From Myxococcota bacterium (GTDB lineage: Bacteria; Myxococcota_A; UBA796): DNA of 64,000 bases. The notes beneath the pieces are model-generated. The model made no database searches and was not told the DNA's origin. It saw only the letters and a list, made by a program, of their open reading frames with translations. Position 1 is the stretch's first letter. Each line of letters begins with the position of its first letter. Position numbers and translations under genes: made by a program. This document shows, in pieces, positions 18,274 to 26,268 of the stretch. The DNA lies in the NCBI GenBank assembly GCA_029251165.1, contig JAQXDW010000069.1, positions 29,321 through 93,320 of the forward strand, given 5' to 3'.

Positions 18274-19449
18274 TTGTCGATGATGTTGCTGATCCTGGGG
18301 TGCACGACACTGCAGACGATGGAGCGGATGCTGCCATCTGGCCCGGTGCTGGGGCCGCGCGAGCTGGAGCGGTTTGACGGGGTGGTTCCGTCCCCGGCAG
18401 CGTACAGCGGCGGTCCTGTGGTCGAGGTGCCGATCTTCCCGCTGCAGAGCTTCGGGATCTACTATGGCGTGGACGTGGTCCTGATCTCGGAGCATCCGGA
18501 CTGGGACATGCACGAGTATGCCCGCCTGGACACCCCGGAGGGGCCGGTCTGGATGGCGAAGGATGCAGACCGACAGCTGGTGCAGACGGTGGTGGCAGAC
18601 CTCGACGGCATCGATCGCTGGGCCGCAGAGGCTGCGGTGCCGCGTCAGGCGGGTGTGGTGGAGGTCGAGGACCGCTCAGCTGGGCGGGTCACCGATCTCA
18701 CCCTCCGCTACACCAACACCAACGGCGAGCCGGTGGAAGTCGAGGTGCGGGCAAGGATGCCGCGTCGCCCGCCAGGCAAGCGCAATGGCTCGACCATGGG
18801 GCACAGCAAGGGCGCGGTCGCGGCGGTTCTTGACCTGGAGCGGTTCGGCCACGGCGGTCGCGCGAAGATGACGATCGATGGAGAAGACGTCGCGATCAAG
18901 CGGCTGCTGGGCTTCTACAAGATGCAGTTTCTCCTTCAGCAGGCACAGGGCGGCTTCTCACAGGCCAGCTACCGGGTCTCCGGAACGGCTGAGGCGCTGC
19001 ACATCGATCGGCCGGTGACGACTCCCTGGCCGACAGCGGCGTCGGAGGACTGGAGCGTCTCGACCGAGGCGGGCCTCACGCTCCTGCGCCATGACAGCGG
19101 CTACACGGCTCAGACCTGCGCGCTGTCGGAGGGCGGTCTGGTCTGGGCGGAGGTTGCGCAGCATGGACGGGACGAGCCGATCTTTCGCGTCAGCTTCGTC
19201 CCGGCGCTGCCGGACGTGCGGCGCCCCTTCGAGGGCGTGGTCTCCTCGGACTTTCGCATGGACATCAACGGCGAAGAAGGCCACGGGACGGGCCGTGTCG
19301 AGGTGCAGTGGGTGGACGACGCGGTGGTCCTGGAGGTGCTTCCGAGCGCACCGTGGTGGCTGGAGAGTCGCCCCATGCGCAGCGACGTTCGCTACCCTGG
19401 CGACGGCTCCGCAGTGGTCGAGGTTCGGATGGCTGAGACGCCGCAGTGA
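18274..19449 (+). CDS. Lipoprotein of unknown function
   Basis: A 391-residue protein with a very short N-terminal hydrophobic run ending in a lipobox (LLILGCTT), so probably anchored by Lgt processing. The start appears to be TTG after a GGAGAGGGAG ribosome site, with two in-frame ATGs just after. The body is a mix of beta-rich segments with few cysteines; GHSKGAVAAVLDLE in the middle is not a motif I can assign. It is divergently oriented from the DUF3604 gene with about 26 bases between starts, so promoters must overlap the coding ends. No family recognised. Confidence 0.7.
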   Translation: MSMMLLILGCTTLQTMERMLPSGPVLGPRELERFDGVVPSPAAYSGGPVVEVPIFPLQSFGIYYGVDVVLISEHPDWDMHEYARLDTPEGPVWMAKDADRQLVQTVVADLDGIDRWAAEAAVPRQAGVVEVEDRSAGRVTDLTLRYTNTNGEPVEVEVRARMPRRPPGKRNGSTMGHSKGAVAAVLDLERFGHGGRAKMTIDGEDVAIKRLLGFYKMQFLLQQAQGGFSQASYRVSGTAEALHIDRPVTTPWPTAASEDWSVSTEAGLTLLRHDSGYTAQTCALSEGGLVWAEVAQHGRDEPIFRVSFVPALPDVRRPFEGVVSSDFRMDINGEEGHGTGRVEVQWVDDAVVLEVLPSAPWWLESRPMRSDVRYPGDGSAVVEVRMAETPQ

Positions 19450-19530
19450 CCCTCACCGTGGGCTGACCACGTCCTCCTGTGACAAGCCAGGCACGCGGCT
19501 GCGCTGGCTGGAGGCCACCTGCACGCGGCG

Positions 19531-20067
19531 CTAGTTTGCCTCAGCGCAGCCGAAGTTCTGATCGGTGAAGTACGTGGTGTCCAGGCCCCACACCCAGCAG
19601 GCCTCGCTGACGGTGTCGTAGAGGTAGTAGGTCACGCGGTACTCGTAGCCGCGACCGGGAAAGCCGGTGTTGTCGCCGGCGTTGATGTCGGCTTCTCCGC
19701 TGAGTCCGTCTGGCGTGTAGTCCAGGCGGACACCGCTGGAGCCAGCGGGGTGGCAGATGGCGCTGCCGGTGGTCTCTAAACAGGCCTCGTCTTCCCAGCA
19801 GATGACGTCACCCTCTTCGGCATCTGTCGCGAACACGCAGTCGTCGTCGTTCTGGACCAGTCCGAACTCGAAATTGTAGCCCAAGCCACCTGTGATTGTC
19901 AGCTCGATCGCATCGGAGGACCAGGTGACATCCGCGATGGGATTGTCTTCGCGGATGGTGTCATCCTCTTCAGACCCGCAGACATAGCCGGACTTGGGAA
20001 ATCCGTCGTTGACACAGTCTCCATCGGCGTCTGTCTGTGCGCAGCCGGCCAAAACCAGAAGAAGCAT
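19531..20067 (-). CDS. Lipoprotein, fourth copy of tandem CHP/WGHD-type family
   Basis: A 178-residue lipoprotein (MLLLVLAGCAQTD, lipobox at the very start). It is the most divergent of four adjacent paralogues. Shared landmarks: W-x-x-D-x-I-E-L-T-I-T-G-G, an acidic-Cys segment (EDEACLE), ICHPAGSSG, then VTYYLYDTVSEACWVWGLD and a final Cys near the end. The W-G-H-D of the other copies is W-G-L-D here. It also has extra cysteines in the N-terminal half (YVCGSEED, DDCVFA, VICWED). A Thr/Arg-containing extension from an upstream ATG (20106) is possible but would bury the signal peptide. Function unknown; surface or periplasmic location inferred. Confidence 0.78.
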   Translation of the reverse strand: MLLLVLAGCAQTDADGDCVNDGFPKSGYVCGSEEDDTIREDNPIADVTWSSDAIELTITGGLGYNFEFGLVQNDDDCVFATDAEEGDVICWEDEACLETTGSAICHPAGSSGVRLDYTPDGLSGEADINAGDNTGFPGRGYEYRVTYYLYDTVSEACWVWGLDTTYFTDQNFGCAEAN

Positions 20068-20142
20068 TGTCTCCTCACAATCTGCTGTGCATCCTGCCCG
20101 TGTCATCCGGTGCTGTCAATTCAGACCATCCGAAGTGAGCCC

Positions 20143-20637
20143 TCAGTTCGAGAAGATCTCGCAGTCTTCAAGCATGTCGACGATGTAGTAGTACGGGTCA
20201 TGACCCCAGGCCCAGCACGCCTGAGTCGACCGGTTCTCGGCGTAGTACGTCACACCTGGCTCGAAGCTGTTGTCCGTGAAGGCGGTCTCGGCGCCTTCCT
20301 CCAGGTTGTCTGGATCGCCGCCGAGGCTGAGGGTAGTGCCGACGGTTCCGCAGGGGTGACAGTACTGGGAGGAGATGCAAGACTCTTCGGTCCAGCCATC
20401 GTCCACGCCGGTCTCGGCGATACCGCAGTAGAACTCGGCGCCTTGGCTTCCGTAGATGTCGAAGGTCAGGGTGTCGGCAGTCCAGGTCGCGACCAGGTCG
20501 AAGGCGGCCTGTTCCTGGAGAGCGTCGTCTGTGTTCTTGTCCTCCCAGCTTGGGATGCCATCTTCATCTCGGTCGATGACCTCATCGCTCGGACCACAGG
20601 CGACCAGCAGGCCGAATACCACGGGAATCCAGTTCAT
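20143..20637 (-). CDS. Lipoprotein, third copy of tandem CHP/WGHD-type family
   Basis: A 164-residue lipoprotein with signal MNWIPVVFGLLVACGPSD. After an acidic linker (DRDEDGIPSWEDKNTDD) comes the shared module: TWTADTLTFDIYG, CGIAETG, ESCISSQYCHP, TTLSLGGDP, EEGAETAF, GVTYYAENRSTQACWAWGHDPYYY and a last Cys near the C-terminus. It lies 15 bases after the second copy and about 75 before the fourth, so the three are likely one transcript. No known domain recognised; four conserved cysteines suggest two disulfides in the mature protein. Confidence 0.8.
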   Translation of the reverse strand: MNWIPVVFGLLVACGPSDEVIDRDEDGIPSWEDKNTDDALQEQAAFDLVATWTADTLTFDIYGSQGAEFYCGIAETGVDDGWTEESCISSQYCHPCGTVGTTLSLGGDPDNLEEGAETAFTDNSFEPGVTYYAENRSTQACWAWGHDPYYYIVDMLEDCEIFSN

Positions 20638-20652
20638 CTCATCTCTCCCAGA

Positions 20653-21189
20653 TCATTGAAGTGAGACCTGATTGTCGCATAACCCTGCGTAGTAGTCTGG
20701 CGTGTGGCCCGCGACCCAGCAACTCAGAGTCGTCGTCTCGAAGAAATAGAAGGTTAAACTTTCACAAATGGATGCGTCTTGAAGCGCGGTCTCTTCCCCC
20801 GGAGTGAGGGTGAGTGGGTCAGCGCCGAACGCGAGGGTGGTTCGAGAGTCGTTGAGTGGGTGGCAGTAGAGCAGCGTCTCTCCATCTAGGGTGTCTCCGT
20901 TGAAGCAGTCCTCGCCGGTCCAGATGTCCTCGCGCGGATCGGTGACCGCGACGCCCATCCACCAGCTCTGCTCTCGCCCTCGGTAGACGTTTACGTTCAG
21001 AGAATCAGCATCGCAGGAGACGCCAAAGCTCGACTGGAGCGTGCTCGGGTCTGCGCTGGTGTCTGGATTCGTGCTGGTGCTGGTGTTGGTGCTGGGCCCC
21101 GTACAAGCGGTGACCGACCAGAAGAAGACCACCCGCCTGAGCGAGATGCTCAGGCGGGTGGCGACATTGGACAGTGTGCTCTTCAACAT
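20653..21189 (-). CDS. Lipoprotein, second copy of tandem CHP/WGHD-type family
   Basis: Up to 178 residues. A lipobox (SVTACTGP) follows an Arg pair, then a Ser/Thr/Asn linker (NTSTSTNPDTSADPS) and the family module: DADSLNVNVY, WTGEDCFNGD, LYCHPLNDS, LAFGADPLTL, PGEETALQ, LTFYFFETTTLSCWVAGHTPDYY and a late Cys. The start is uncertain: ATG 21189 has no ribosome site, and the DNA for residues about 10-20 is a perfect inverted repeat that probably terminates the preceding gene, so translation may begin further in. The W-G-H-D motif is A-G-H-T here. Confidence 0.72.
   Translation of the reverse strand: MLKSTLSNVATRLSISLRRVVFFWSVTACTGPSTNTSTSTNPDTSADPSTLQSSFGVSCDADSLNVNVYRGREQSWWMGVAVTDPREDIWTGEDCFNGDTLDGETLLYCHPLNDSRTTLAFGADPLTLTPGEETALQDASICESLTFYFFETTTLSCWVAGHTPDYYAGLCDNQVSLQ
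21129..21161 (-). terminator. Perfect 14-bp inverted repeat, probable terminator
   Basis: A 14-base stem (CCACCCGCCTGAGC) with a 5-base loop, perfectly matched, followed on the reverse strand by a pyrimidine-rich TCTTCTTCTGG. It lies about 60 bases after the stop of the first lipoprotein copy, where a Rho-independent or attenuating terminator would be expected, but it also overlaps the putative signal-peptide codons of the second copy. Confidence 0.6.
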
Positions 21190-21217
21190 GGTCGCAGAGC
21201 AGGTCGTCCGAGGCTTC

Positions 21218-21691
21218 TTACAGCTCGGTGCAGTCGAGGCTGCCGTAGTAGCTGGTGTCGTGACCCCAGGTGTAGCAAGCGGAGCCCTGCTCGACGTAGT
21301 AGGTCACGGTGCCGTCGAAGGACGCGCCGCCGAAGACGGTCTCGGTACCCTCAGAGAGAGCGTCGAAGGCACCCCCGTAGAGCAGGGAGACGCCGTTCTC
21401 GTTGGTGGGGTGGCAGTAGAAGTAGGTCTTGGTGAGGTCGCCGTAGATGCAGTCCTCGCCGTACCAGCAGTTATCAGCGTCAGCACAGCCGGTCTCAGCC
21501 ATACCGAAGTAGCCGGAGACGCCACCCGTGAGGGTGAGGTCGACGGAGCCTGCGTTCCACGCCACAGAGGCGTCGAAGTCGGCATCAGCATCGGTGTCGG
21601 CATCAGCCTCGTCGGTGGTGCCAGATTCCTTTCCGCCATCACAGCCGAAAGTGAGCAGCGCAGCAGCGATGATCATCCAGTTCTTAGTCAT
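21218..21691 (-). CDS. Lipoprotein, first copy of tandem CHP/WGHD-type family
   Basis: A 157-residue lipoprotein, the cleanest member of the array. Start ATG 21691 follows GGAGG by seven bases. Signal MTKNWMIIAAALLTFGCDGG; then a D-A-D-T linker (EADADTDADADFDASV) and the module AWNAGSVDLTLTGG, YFGMAETGC, WYGEDCIYGD, FYCHPTNENG, SLLYGGAFDALSEGTETVF, TVTYYVEQGSACYTWGHD and a final Cys. Four cysteines line up with the other copies. Spacing and strand suggest transcription with, or readthrough into, the following three copies. Function unknown. Confidence 0.82.
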   Translation of the reverse strand: MTKNWMIIAAALLTFGCDGGKESGTTDEADADTDADADFDASVAWNAGSVDLTLTGGVSGYFGMAETGCADADNCWYGEDCIYGDLTKTYFYCHPTNENGVSLLYGGAFDALSEGTETVFGGASFDGTVTYYVEQGSACYTWGHDTSYYGSLDCTEL

Positions 21692-21860
21692 GTTCAATCC
21701 TCCATCGCTGAAGCTTCGTCGCCCAGCGTGTCAGGACATATACACCGGCATCGCAGAGACTTCCACGTATGGAATTGACGATTTCTTCAAAACCCTCAAT
21801 CAAAATACAATGTGCGGGATCAGATTCGCGGCGAAGTTCGCGATGGGATAGTCTCGAGGC

Positions 21861-22628
21861 ATGTTGACAATCGGTGATTTGACTCTCGGCTCCCGACTCA
21901 TTGTGGGTACTGGGCGATATGCAGACTTCTCCACCATGCAAGCCTGTCATGAGGCATGCGGGACTTCGTTGGTGACCCTGGCGCTCCGTCGTGTCGATCT
22001 GAACGCCGCCGCTGGAGCATCAATTCTCGACTTTATCGATCGGGAGAAAATTCACCTCTTACCCAACACTGCTGGTTGCTACACGCCGGAAGATGCTGTT
22101 GTGACCGCGAAGCTCGCTCGGGAGCTGCTCGGGACGAGCGTGCTGAAGCTGGAAGTCATCGGTGATCCGGCGACCTTGTTCCCTGATCCAGAAGGGACGC
22201 TTGAGGCCGCGCGAGTCCTGGTCCGCGAGGGCTTCACGGTCCTGCCGTACTGCTCGGACAACCCGGTGCTCTGCCAGAAGCTCGCGGACGTCGGCTGCGC
22301 AGCAGTCATGCCGCTTGCTGCACCCATCGGCAGCGGCCTGGGCATCCGCAATCCCACCAACCTCCGCATCATCGTTGAGCAAGCCACCGTCCCGGTGATC
22401 GTCGATGCCGGCATCGGCACGGCCTCTGATGCGGTCATCGCCATGGAGCTTGGCGTGGACGGTGTGCTCATGAACACCGCGATCGCTGGCGCAGACGATC
22501 CTGTGAAGATGGCCCATGCCATGAAGCTGGCGGTTGAGTCTGGTCGGGCAGCATTTGAGGCCGGGCGCATTCCGATGAAGCTGTATGCCACCGCGTCCTC
22601 TCCGATCACCGGCATCATGACCCGCTGA
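21861..22628 (+). CDS. thiG: Thiazole synthase
   Basis: Forms the thiazole phosphate ring of thiamine from deoxyxylulose phosphate, dehydroglycine or glycine imine, and ThiS thiocarboxylate. At 255 residues it is family length and has [14 protein letters not shown] near the N-terminus, the Schiff-base lysine in [11 protein letters not shown] (about K96), [26 protein letters not shown] and [18 protein letters not shown]. The sulfur carrier ThiS and its partners are not adjacent. No TPP riboswitch was recognised in the 160 bases upstream. Its stop overlaps the next gene (TGATG). Confidence 0.95.
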   Translation: MLTIGDLTLGSRLIVGTGRYADFSTMQACHEACGTSLVTLALRRVDLNAAAGASILDFIDREKIHLLPNTAGCYTPEDAVVTAKLARELLGTSVLKLEVIGDPATLFPDPEGTLEAARVLVREGFTVLPYCSDNPVLCQKLADVGCAAVMPLAAPIGSGLGIRNPTNLRIIVEQATVPVIVDAGIGTASDAVIAMELGVDGVLMNTAIAGADDPVKMAHAMKLAVESGRAAFEAGRIPMKLYATASSPITGIMTR

Positions 22629-23206
22629 TGCGTCTCATCGCGATCACGCCTGGAGATGGCTGTGATCTGGCGACGCGGATTCACGCAGCCCGCGCAGGGG
22701 GGGCGGATCATGTGCTCCTCCGAGAGCCCATGCTGCACCTGGACTTGCTCGGACCTGGAGTGCTCCTCCATGGTCGAACCCCAGGCGCGCTCGCGGCTGC
22801 CGCACACACAGGCTGTGGCCTGCATCTTCCTGCCAGCATGGATGCTGCGGCTGCTCGCGGGGTGATCTCCGGCACGCTGTCGCAGAGCTGCCACGACGCA
22901 GCTGCGCTGGCGCGGGCGGCTGCGGCGGGCTGTGACTTTGCCTTTCTCTCGCCGGTGTTCTCACCACACAGCAAGCCTGACGACACCCGCGTGCCCCTCG
23001 GGCTTGATGGGCTGGCGCTGTTGTGTGCTTCAGCGGCGCTGCCGGTGGTCGCGCTGGGGGGAGTCAGCCCGGATCGTGTCGCGGGATGTCAGGGTGCGGG
23101 AGCGGTCGGGGTGGCCTGCATCGGAGCGATCTTTGGGGCTGCGGATGTTGCTGCGGCAGCCGCTGAGATGCGGCGGGCGTGTGGGCTGAGTGCTGTCTTG
23201 CGATAG
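22628..23206 (+). CDS. ThiE/TenI family protein (thiamine phosphate synthase or thiazole tautomerase)
   Basis: A 192-residue TIM-barrel protein of the ThiE/TenI superfamily, translationally coupled to thiG. Seen: GGADHVLLREP, HLPASMDAAAARG, FAFLSPVFSPHSKPDD, PLGLDGLALL, VVALGGVSPDRV. In true ThiE the second-strand motif is usually Q-L-R-E-K; here it is L-L-R-E-P, so two substrate-contacting positions are altered. The S-P-V-F-x-x-H-S-K-P segment also leans to TenI-like tautomerases. Adjacency to thiG fits a tautomerase acting on the ThiG product; I cannot decide between the two roles from sequence. Confidence 0.8.
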   Translation: MRLIAITPGDGCDLATRIHAARAGGADHVLLREPMLHLDLLGPGVLLHGRTPGALAAAAHTGCGLHLPASMDAAAARGVISGTLSQSCHDAAALARAAAAGCDFAFLSPVFSPHSKPDDTRVPLGLDGLALLCASAALPVVALGGVSPDRVAGCQGAGAVGVACIGAIFGAADVAAAAAEMRRACGLSAVLR

Positions 23207-23214
23207 AACGTCAT

Positions 23215-24576
23215 ATGGACGTCCTCCTGCTCCGACCGCCGCGCCGGAATCCACACGACGCCGGGCTCTGCGTGCCCCCGATGGGACTGGCTTATGTTGC
23301 CGGTGCGCTGAGGGCGGCCGGACACCGGGTCGATATCCTCGATGCTCTGGCGCTGTCGTGGTCCTGGCGGCGACTGGAGAGCGAGCTTGCGCGCCGTCGG
23401 CCAGAGGTCCTCGGTCTCTCAGCAATGACCCCGGTCGCAGACATCGCGGCCCGCGCGGCACAGCTTGCGCGTCCCTATGTCGGTCGGATCGTCCTGGGTG
23501 GGCCGCACCCTACTGCGGTGAGGCGTGCGGTCTTTGAAGCGTCTCCTGCGCTGGATGCTGCGGTTGTTGGGGAAGGAGAGGGGCCTGCAGTAGCGCTGAT
23601 GAACTGGTGGTCCTCCAGCAGCGGCGCGCCGCCTCCGCCCGGCGTTCTGGTTCCAGGCCAGCCGTTCACCGAGGCGACTCCACCGGCCGATCTGACCACC
23701 CTGCCGCCTCCGGCTCGGGATCTCCTCCCCAATTCCGCCTACCGCTACCTGTTCGCCACCCGGCGGGGCTTCGGCACGATGATCACCAGTCGCGGCTGTC
23801 CCTTTCGGTGCAGCTTCTGCGACAAGAGCGTCAGCGGGAGCCGCTGGCGGGCTCGGCCAGCGGTGCATGTTGTCGACGAGCTGGAGACGATGCGGAAGCA
23901 GCACGGCATCCGGTTCGTCAATTTTTACGACGACAACTTCACCCTTCAGCGGAGCCGGGTTGCGGCGATCTGCGAAGAGATCCTGCGGCGTGGCCTCGAC
24001 ATCGAGTGGAAGTGTGAGGGGCGAGTCGATGGCGTGGATCTGCCGCTGCTCAAGCTGATGCGCCGGGCAGGCTGCCGAGTGGTTGCCTATGGTGTAGAGA
24101 GCGCCAACCCGGAGACGCTGGCCCTGCTGCGCAAGGACATCACCGTCGAGCAGTCGGTCGAGGCCTTTGCGCTGACCCGTCAGGCTCGGCTGCGCTCGCT
24201 GGCCTACATGATCATCGGCGCACCAGGAGAAGATGCTGCGGCGGTGCGGCAGAGCGTGTCCTTCTGTCGTGAGATCGGGGCGGACTACGTTCAGTTCTCC
24301 AGCCTCGTCGCGATGCCCGGCACGCCGCTGTTTGCGCAGCACGGTGGCTCCTCGGCGGCCTCAGTCACCAACCCGCTGGACGCCGATCTCGGGCGTGCCA
24401 CGGTGACCGACCTGCCGCCCGACGAGCTGGCCCGGCTGATGCGCAGCGCGTGGCGGGGGTTCTACCTGCGTCCCCGCCCGATGCGTCGGCTGGCCGTCGA
24501 TGCGGTGCGCAGCGGCTCCATCGGAGAGGCGGTCCGACTCACCCGTGCCTGGGCGAGCTGGTCGCTGTCGTCCTGA
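23215..24576 (+). CDS. B12-binding-domain radical SAM protein
   Basis: A 453-residue enzyme with an N-terminal cobalamin-binding-type Rossmann domain (PPMGLAYVAGALRAAGHRV, LGLSAMTPVADIAARAAQL, VLGGPHPTA) and a radical SAM core. The 4Fe-4S cysteines are in SRGCPFRCSFCDK (C-x3-C-x2-C). Later, NFYDDNFTL and VAYGVESANPETLALLRK fit the family. This architecture is typical of class B methylases and of BchE/HpnJ-like enzymes; substrate cannot be inferred. Start ATG 23215 (MDVLLLRPPR) is preferred over a longer frame overlapping the upstream gene. No cobalamin genes are nearby. Confidence 0.88.
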   Translation: MDVLLLRPPRRNPHDAGLCVPPMGLAYVAGALRAAGHRVDILDALALSWSWRRLESELARRRPEVLGLSAMTPVADIAARAAQLARPYVGRIVLGGPHPTAVRRAVFEASPALDAAVVGEGEGPAVALMNWWSSSSGAPPPPGVLVPGQPFTEATPPADLTTLPPPARDLLPNSAYRYLFATRRGFGTMITSRGCPFRCSFCDKSVSGSRWRARPAVHVVDELETMRKQHGIRFVNFYDDNFTLQRSRVAAICEEILRRGLDIEWKCEGRVDGVDLPLLKLMRRAGCRVVAYGVESANPETLALLRKDITVEQSVEAFALTRQARLRSLAYMIIGAPGEDAAAVRQSVSFCREIGADYVQFSSLVAMPGTPLFAQHGGSSAASVTNPLDADLGRATVTDLPPDELARLMRSAWRGFYLRPRPMRRLAVDAVRSGSIGEAVRLTRAWASWSLSS

Positions 24577-24594
24577 CCGCTCAAGCGGGTCGGG

Positions 24595-26268
24595 CTACCA
24601 GGTCAACTCCAGCAGCTTCTGGCGGGCCTGGGCGGCAAACCGGAAGGTCGGCTCGAGGTTGAGGACGGCCTCGAAGTGCACGATGGCCCGCTCCCGGTTG
24701 AGGCGGGGGCCGGCGTAGAGGTTGCCGAGGCTGTAGTGGGCGACCACATCGTCAGGGCAGTGGGCGATGGTGGAGCGGAACTCTGCGATGGCGACGTCCC
24801 AGCGCTGCTGTCGGTAGGCCAGCGAGCCGAGGTTGTTGTGGGCCTTGCAGTAGCCGGGGCTGATGCGCAGCGCGGCACGCCAGGCATCCTCCGCATCGGT
24901 CTGTCCCTGCTCGGCGCGGACGATTCCGAGGTTGTTCCAGGCATCGAGGTAGTCGGGATCCAGCGCGACGGCTTCTTGGAAGGCCTCCTCCGCTCGCTCG
25001 TAGCCCTGGGCAAACCGCCAGGCATCTCCCAGCCCATACCAGGCCTCGGCGACCTCGGGGTGGTAGCGAACGGCCTCTTCCCACAGCGCGACCTCAGAGG
25101 ACCACACGGCGTTGCGGGCCTGGGTGGCGAGGGCGAGCGGCAGCGCGACGACTGCGGCGAGGATCCCGGCGCGCTTCAGGTGCCGCGCGGGCACCGACCA
25201 GGTGATCGCCAGGAGGAGCCAGAGTCCGGTCTGGTAAGCCCGGTGCTCTGCCATGCTCTCTTTAAGCGGGACGATGGAGCTGCTGGGCAGCAGGTAGAGT
25301 GCTCCGCACAGCAGCGCCAGCCCAGCTGCCGGACTCCTGCGCCCCCACCACACGCCGCCGCCGACAAGCCCGCCGACTCCCAGCCACCCGGCGATGCCGC
25401 GCGCAGAGGTGAAGGTGAGATCGGGAACGTGGTGGTAGAGGGTCTGTCCGAACGGGGCGAGCCAGAGCCCGAGGTAGCGCAGCCAGACCCATGCCTGGGT
25501 GGTGAGCTGGACGGACAGGGATCGATCAACCTCGCGGGGTAGGAGCTGCCCGGTGAACGTGAGCCGGGCGACTATCGCGAGCCCGACGAGGAGGACAAAC
25601 GGAACCATCCAGGCCCAGTCGATGTGTCGTTTTCCATCCTTTCGACGGCCACCGAGCAGCCACTCCATCGCAAAGAGTGCCGCCGGGGTGACCGCGCTGA
25701 CCTCCTTGCAGATCGCCGCTGCACCAAACGCCACGAGCACACCGAGGCGCCAGAATTTCGCGGTGCCGGTGTCGTCGCGACGCGCGAGCAGGGCATTGGC
25801 CTGACACAGCAGCGCAGTGAAGCACCACAGCGCACACAGGCTCTCGCTGCGGCCGGTGATGTAGGTGACCGCCTCGGTGCCCATCGGGTGGATTGCCCAC
25901 AGTCCCCCGGCAACCAGGGCCGCGAGCAGCGGACGGGGCCGACCCGCTAGCCGACCCACTGCTTCTGCCATCAGCACTCCGGCGCCGACCGTCAGCGCGT
26001 GGATGACAAGGTTGGTGATGTGGTAGCCGGTCGGATCTGCGGCAGAGTAGTGGTAGTTGACGGCGTAGGTCAGCAGCAGGAGCGTGCGCGAGACGTTGTA
26101 CAGCAGGATCGCTCGCCACTGGTCGAGGAAGCGGATCGTGGTGTTGCCGATGACCTCGATCTTGTCGTCATAGACGAACGGCGCGTCCATGACTGGCCAG
26201 TACAGCACCGCGACTGCTGCGGCGATGGCCAGCCAGCCCAGCCGCCGGGTCAGCGCGTCCGTGTTCAT
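24595..26268 (-). CDS. TMTC-like membrane protein with C-terminal TPRs
   Basis: A 557-residue protein: an N-terminal multi-pass membrane region of about 390 residues with the GT-C-like first loop FVYDDKIEVIGN, LLLTYAVNYHYS and GYHITNLVIHAL, then four TPR units (for example AWYGLGDAWRFAQGYERAE, AWNNLGIVRAEQGQ, AHNNLGSLAYRQQRW, AHYSLGNLYAG). The arrangement mirrors eukaryotic TMTC O-mannosyltransferases and their bacterial homologues. An acidic D-D near the start of the first loop is consistent with a lipid-phosphate-sugar transferase, but activity is inferred only. Its ATG overlaps the stop of the GT4 gene upstream, so the two are coupled. Confidence 0.8.
   Translation of the reverse strand: MNTDALTRRLGWLAIAAAVAVLYWPVMDAPFVYDDKIEVIGNTTIRFLDQWRAILLYNVSRTLLLLTYAVNYHYSAADPTGYHITNLVIHALTVGAGVLMAEAVGRLAGRPRPLLAALVAGGLWAIHPMGTEAVTYITGRSESLCALWCFTALLCQANALLARRDDTGTAKFWRLGVLVAFGAAAICKEVSAVTPAALFAMEWLLGGRRKDGKRHIDWAWMVPFVLLVGLAIVARLTFTGQLLPREVDRSLSVQLTTQAWVWLRYLGLWLAPFGQTLYHHVPDLTFTSARGIAGWLGVGGLVGGGVWWGRRSPAAGLALLCGALYLLPSSSIVPLKESMAEHRAYQTGLWLLLAITWSVPARHLKRAGILAAVVALPLALATQARNAVWSSEVALWEEAVRYHPEVAEAWYGLGDAWRFAQGYERAEEAFQEAVALDPDYLDAWNNLGIVRAEQGQTDAEDAWRAALRISPGYCKAHNNLGSLAYRQQRWDVAIAEFRSTIAHCPDDVVAHYSLGNLYAGPRLNRERAIVHFEAVLNLEPTFRFAAQARQKLLELTW

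Noticed and set aside
21698..21860. TPP riboswitch before thiG
   Set aside because: No recognisable thi-box sequence (CUGAGA region) or matching helix pattern in the leader.
24577..24594. Hairpin between the convergent radical SAM and TMTC-like genes
   Set aside because: Stem of seven pairs has a bulge and loop of about two bases; too weak to call.
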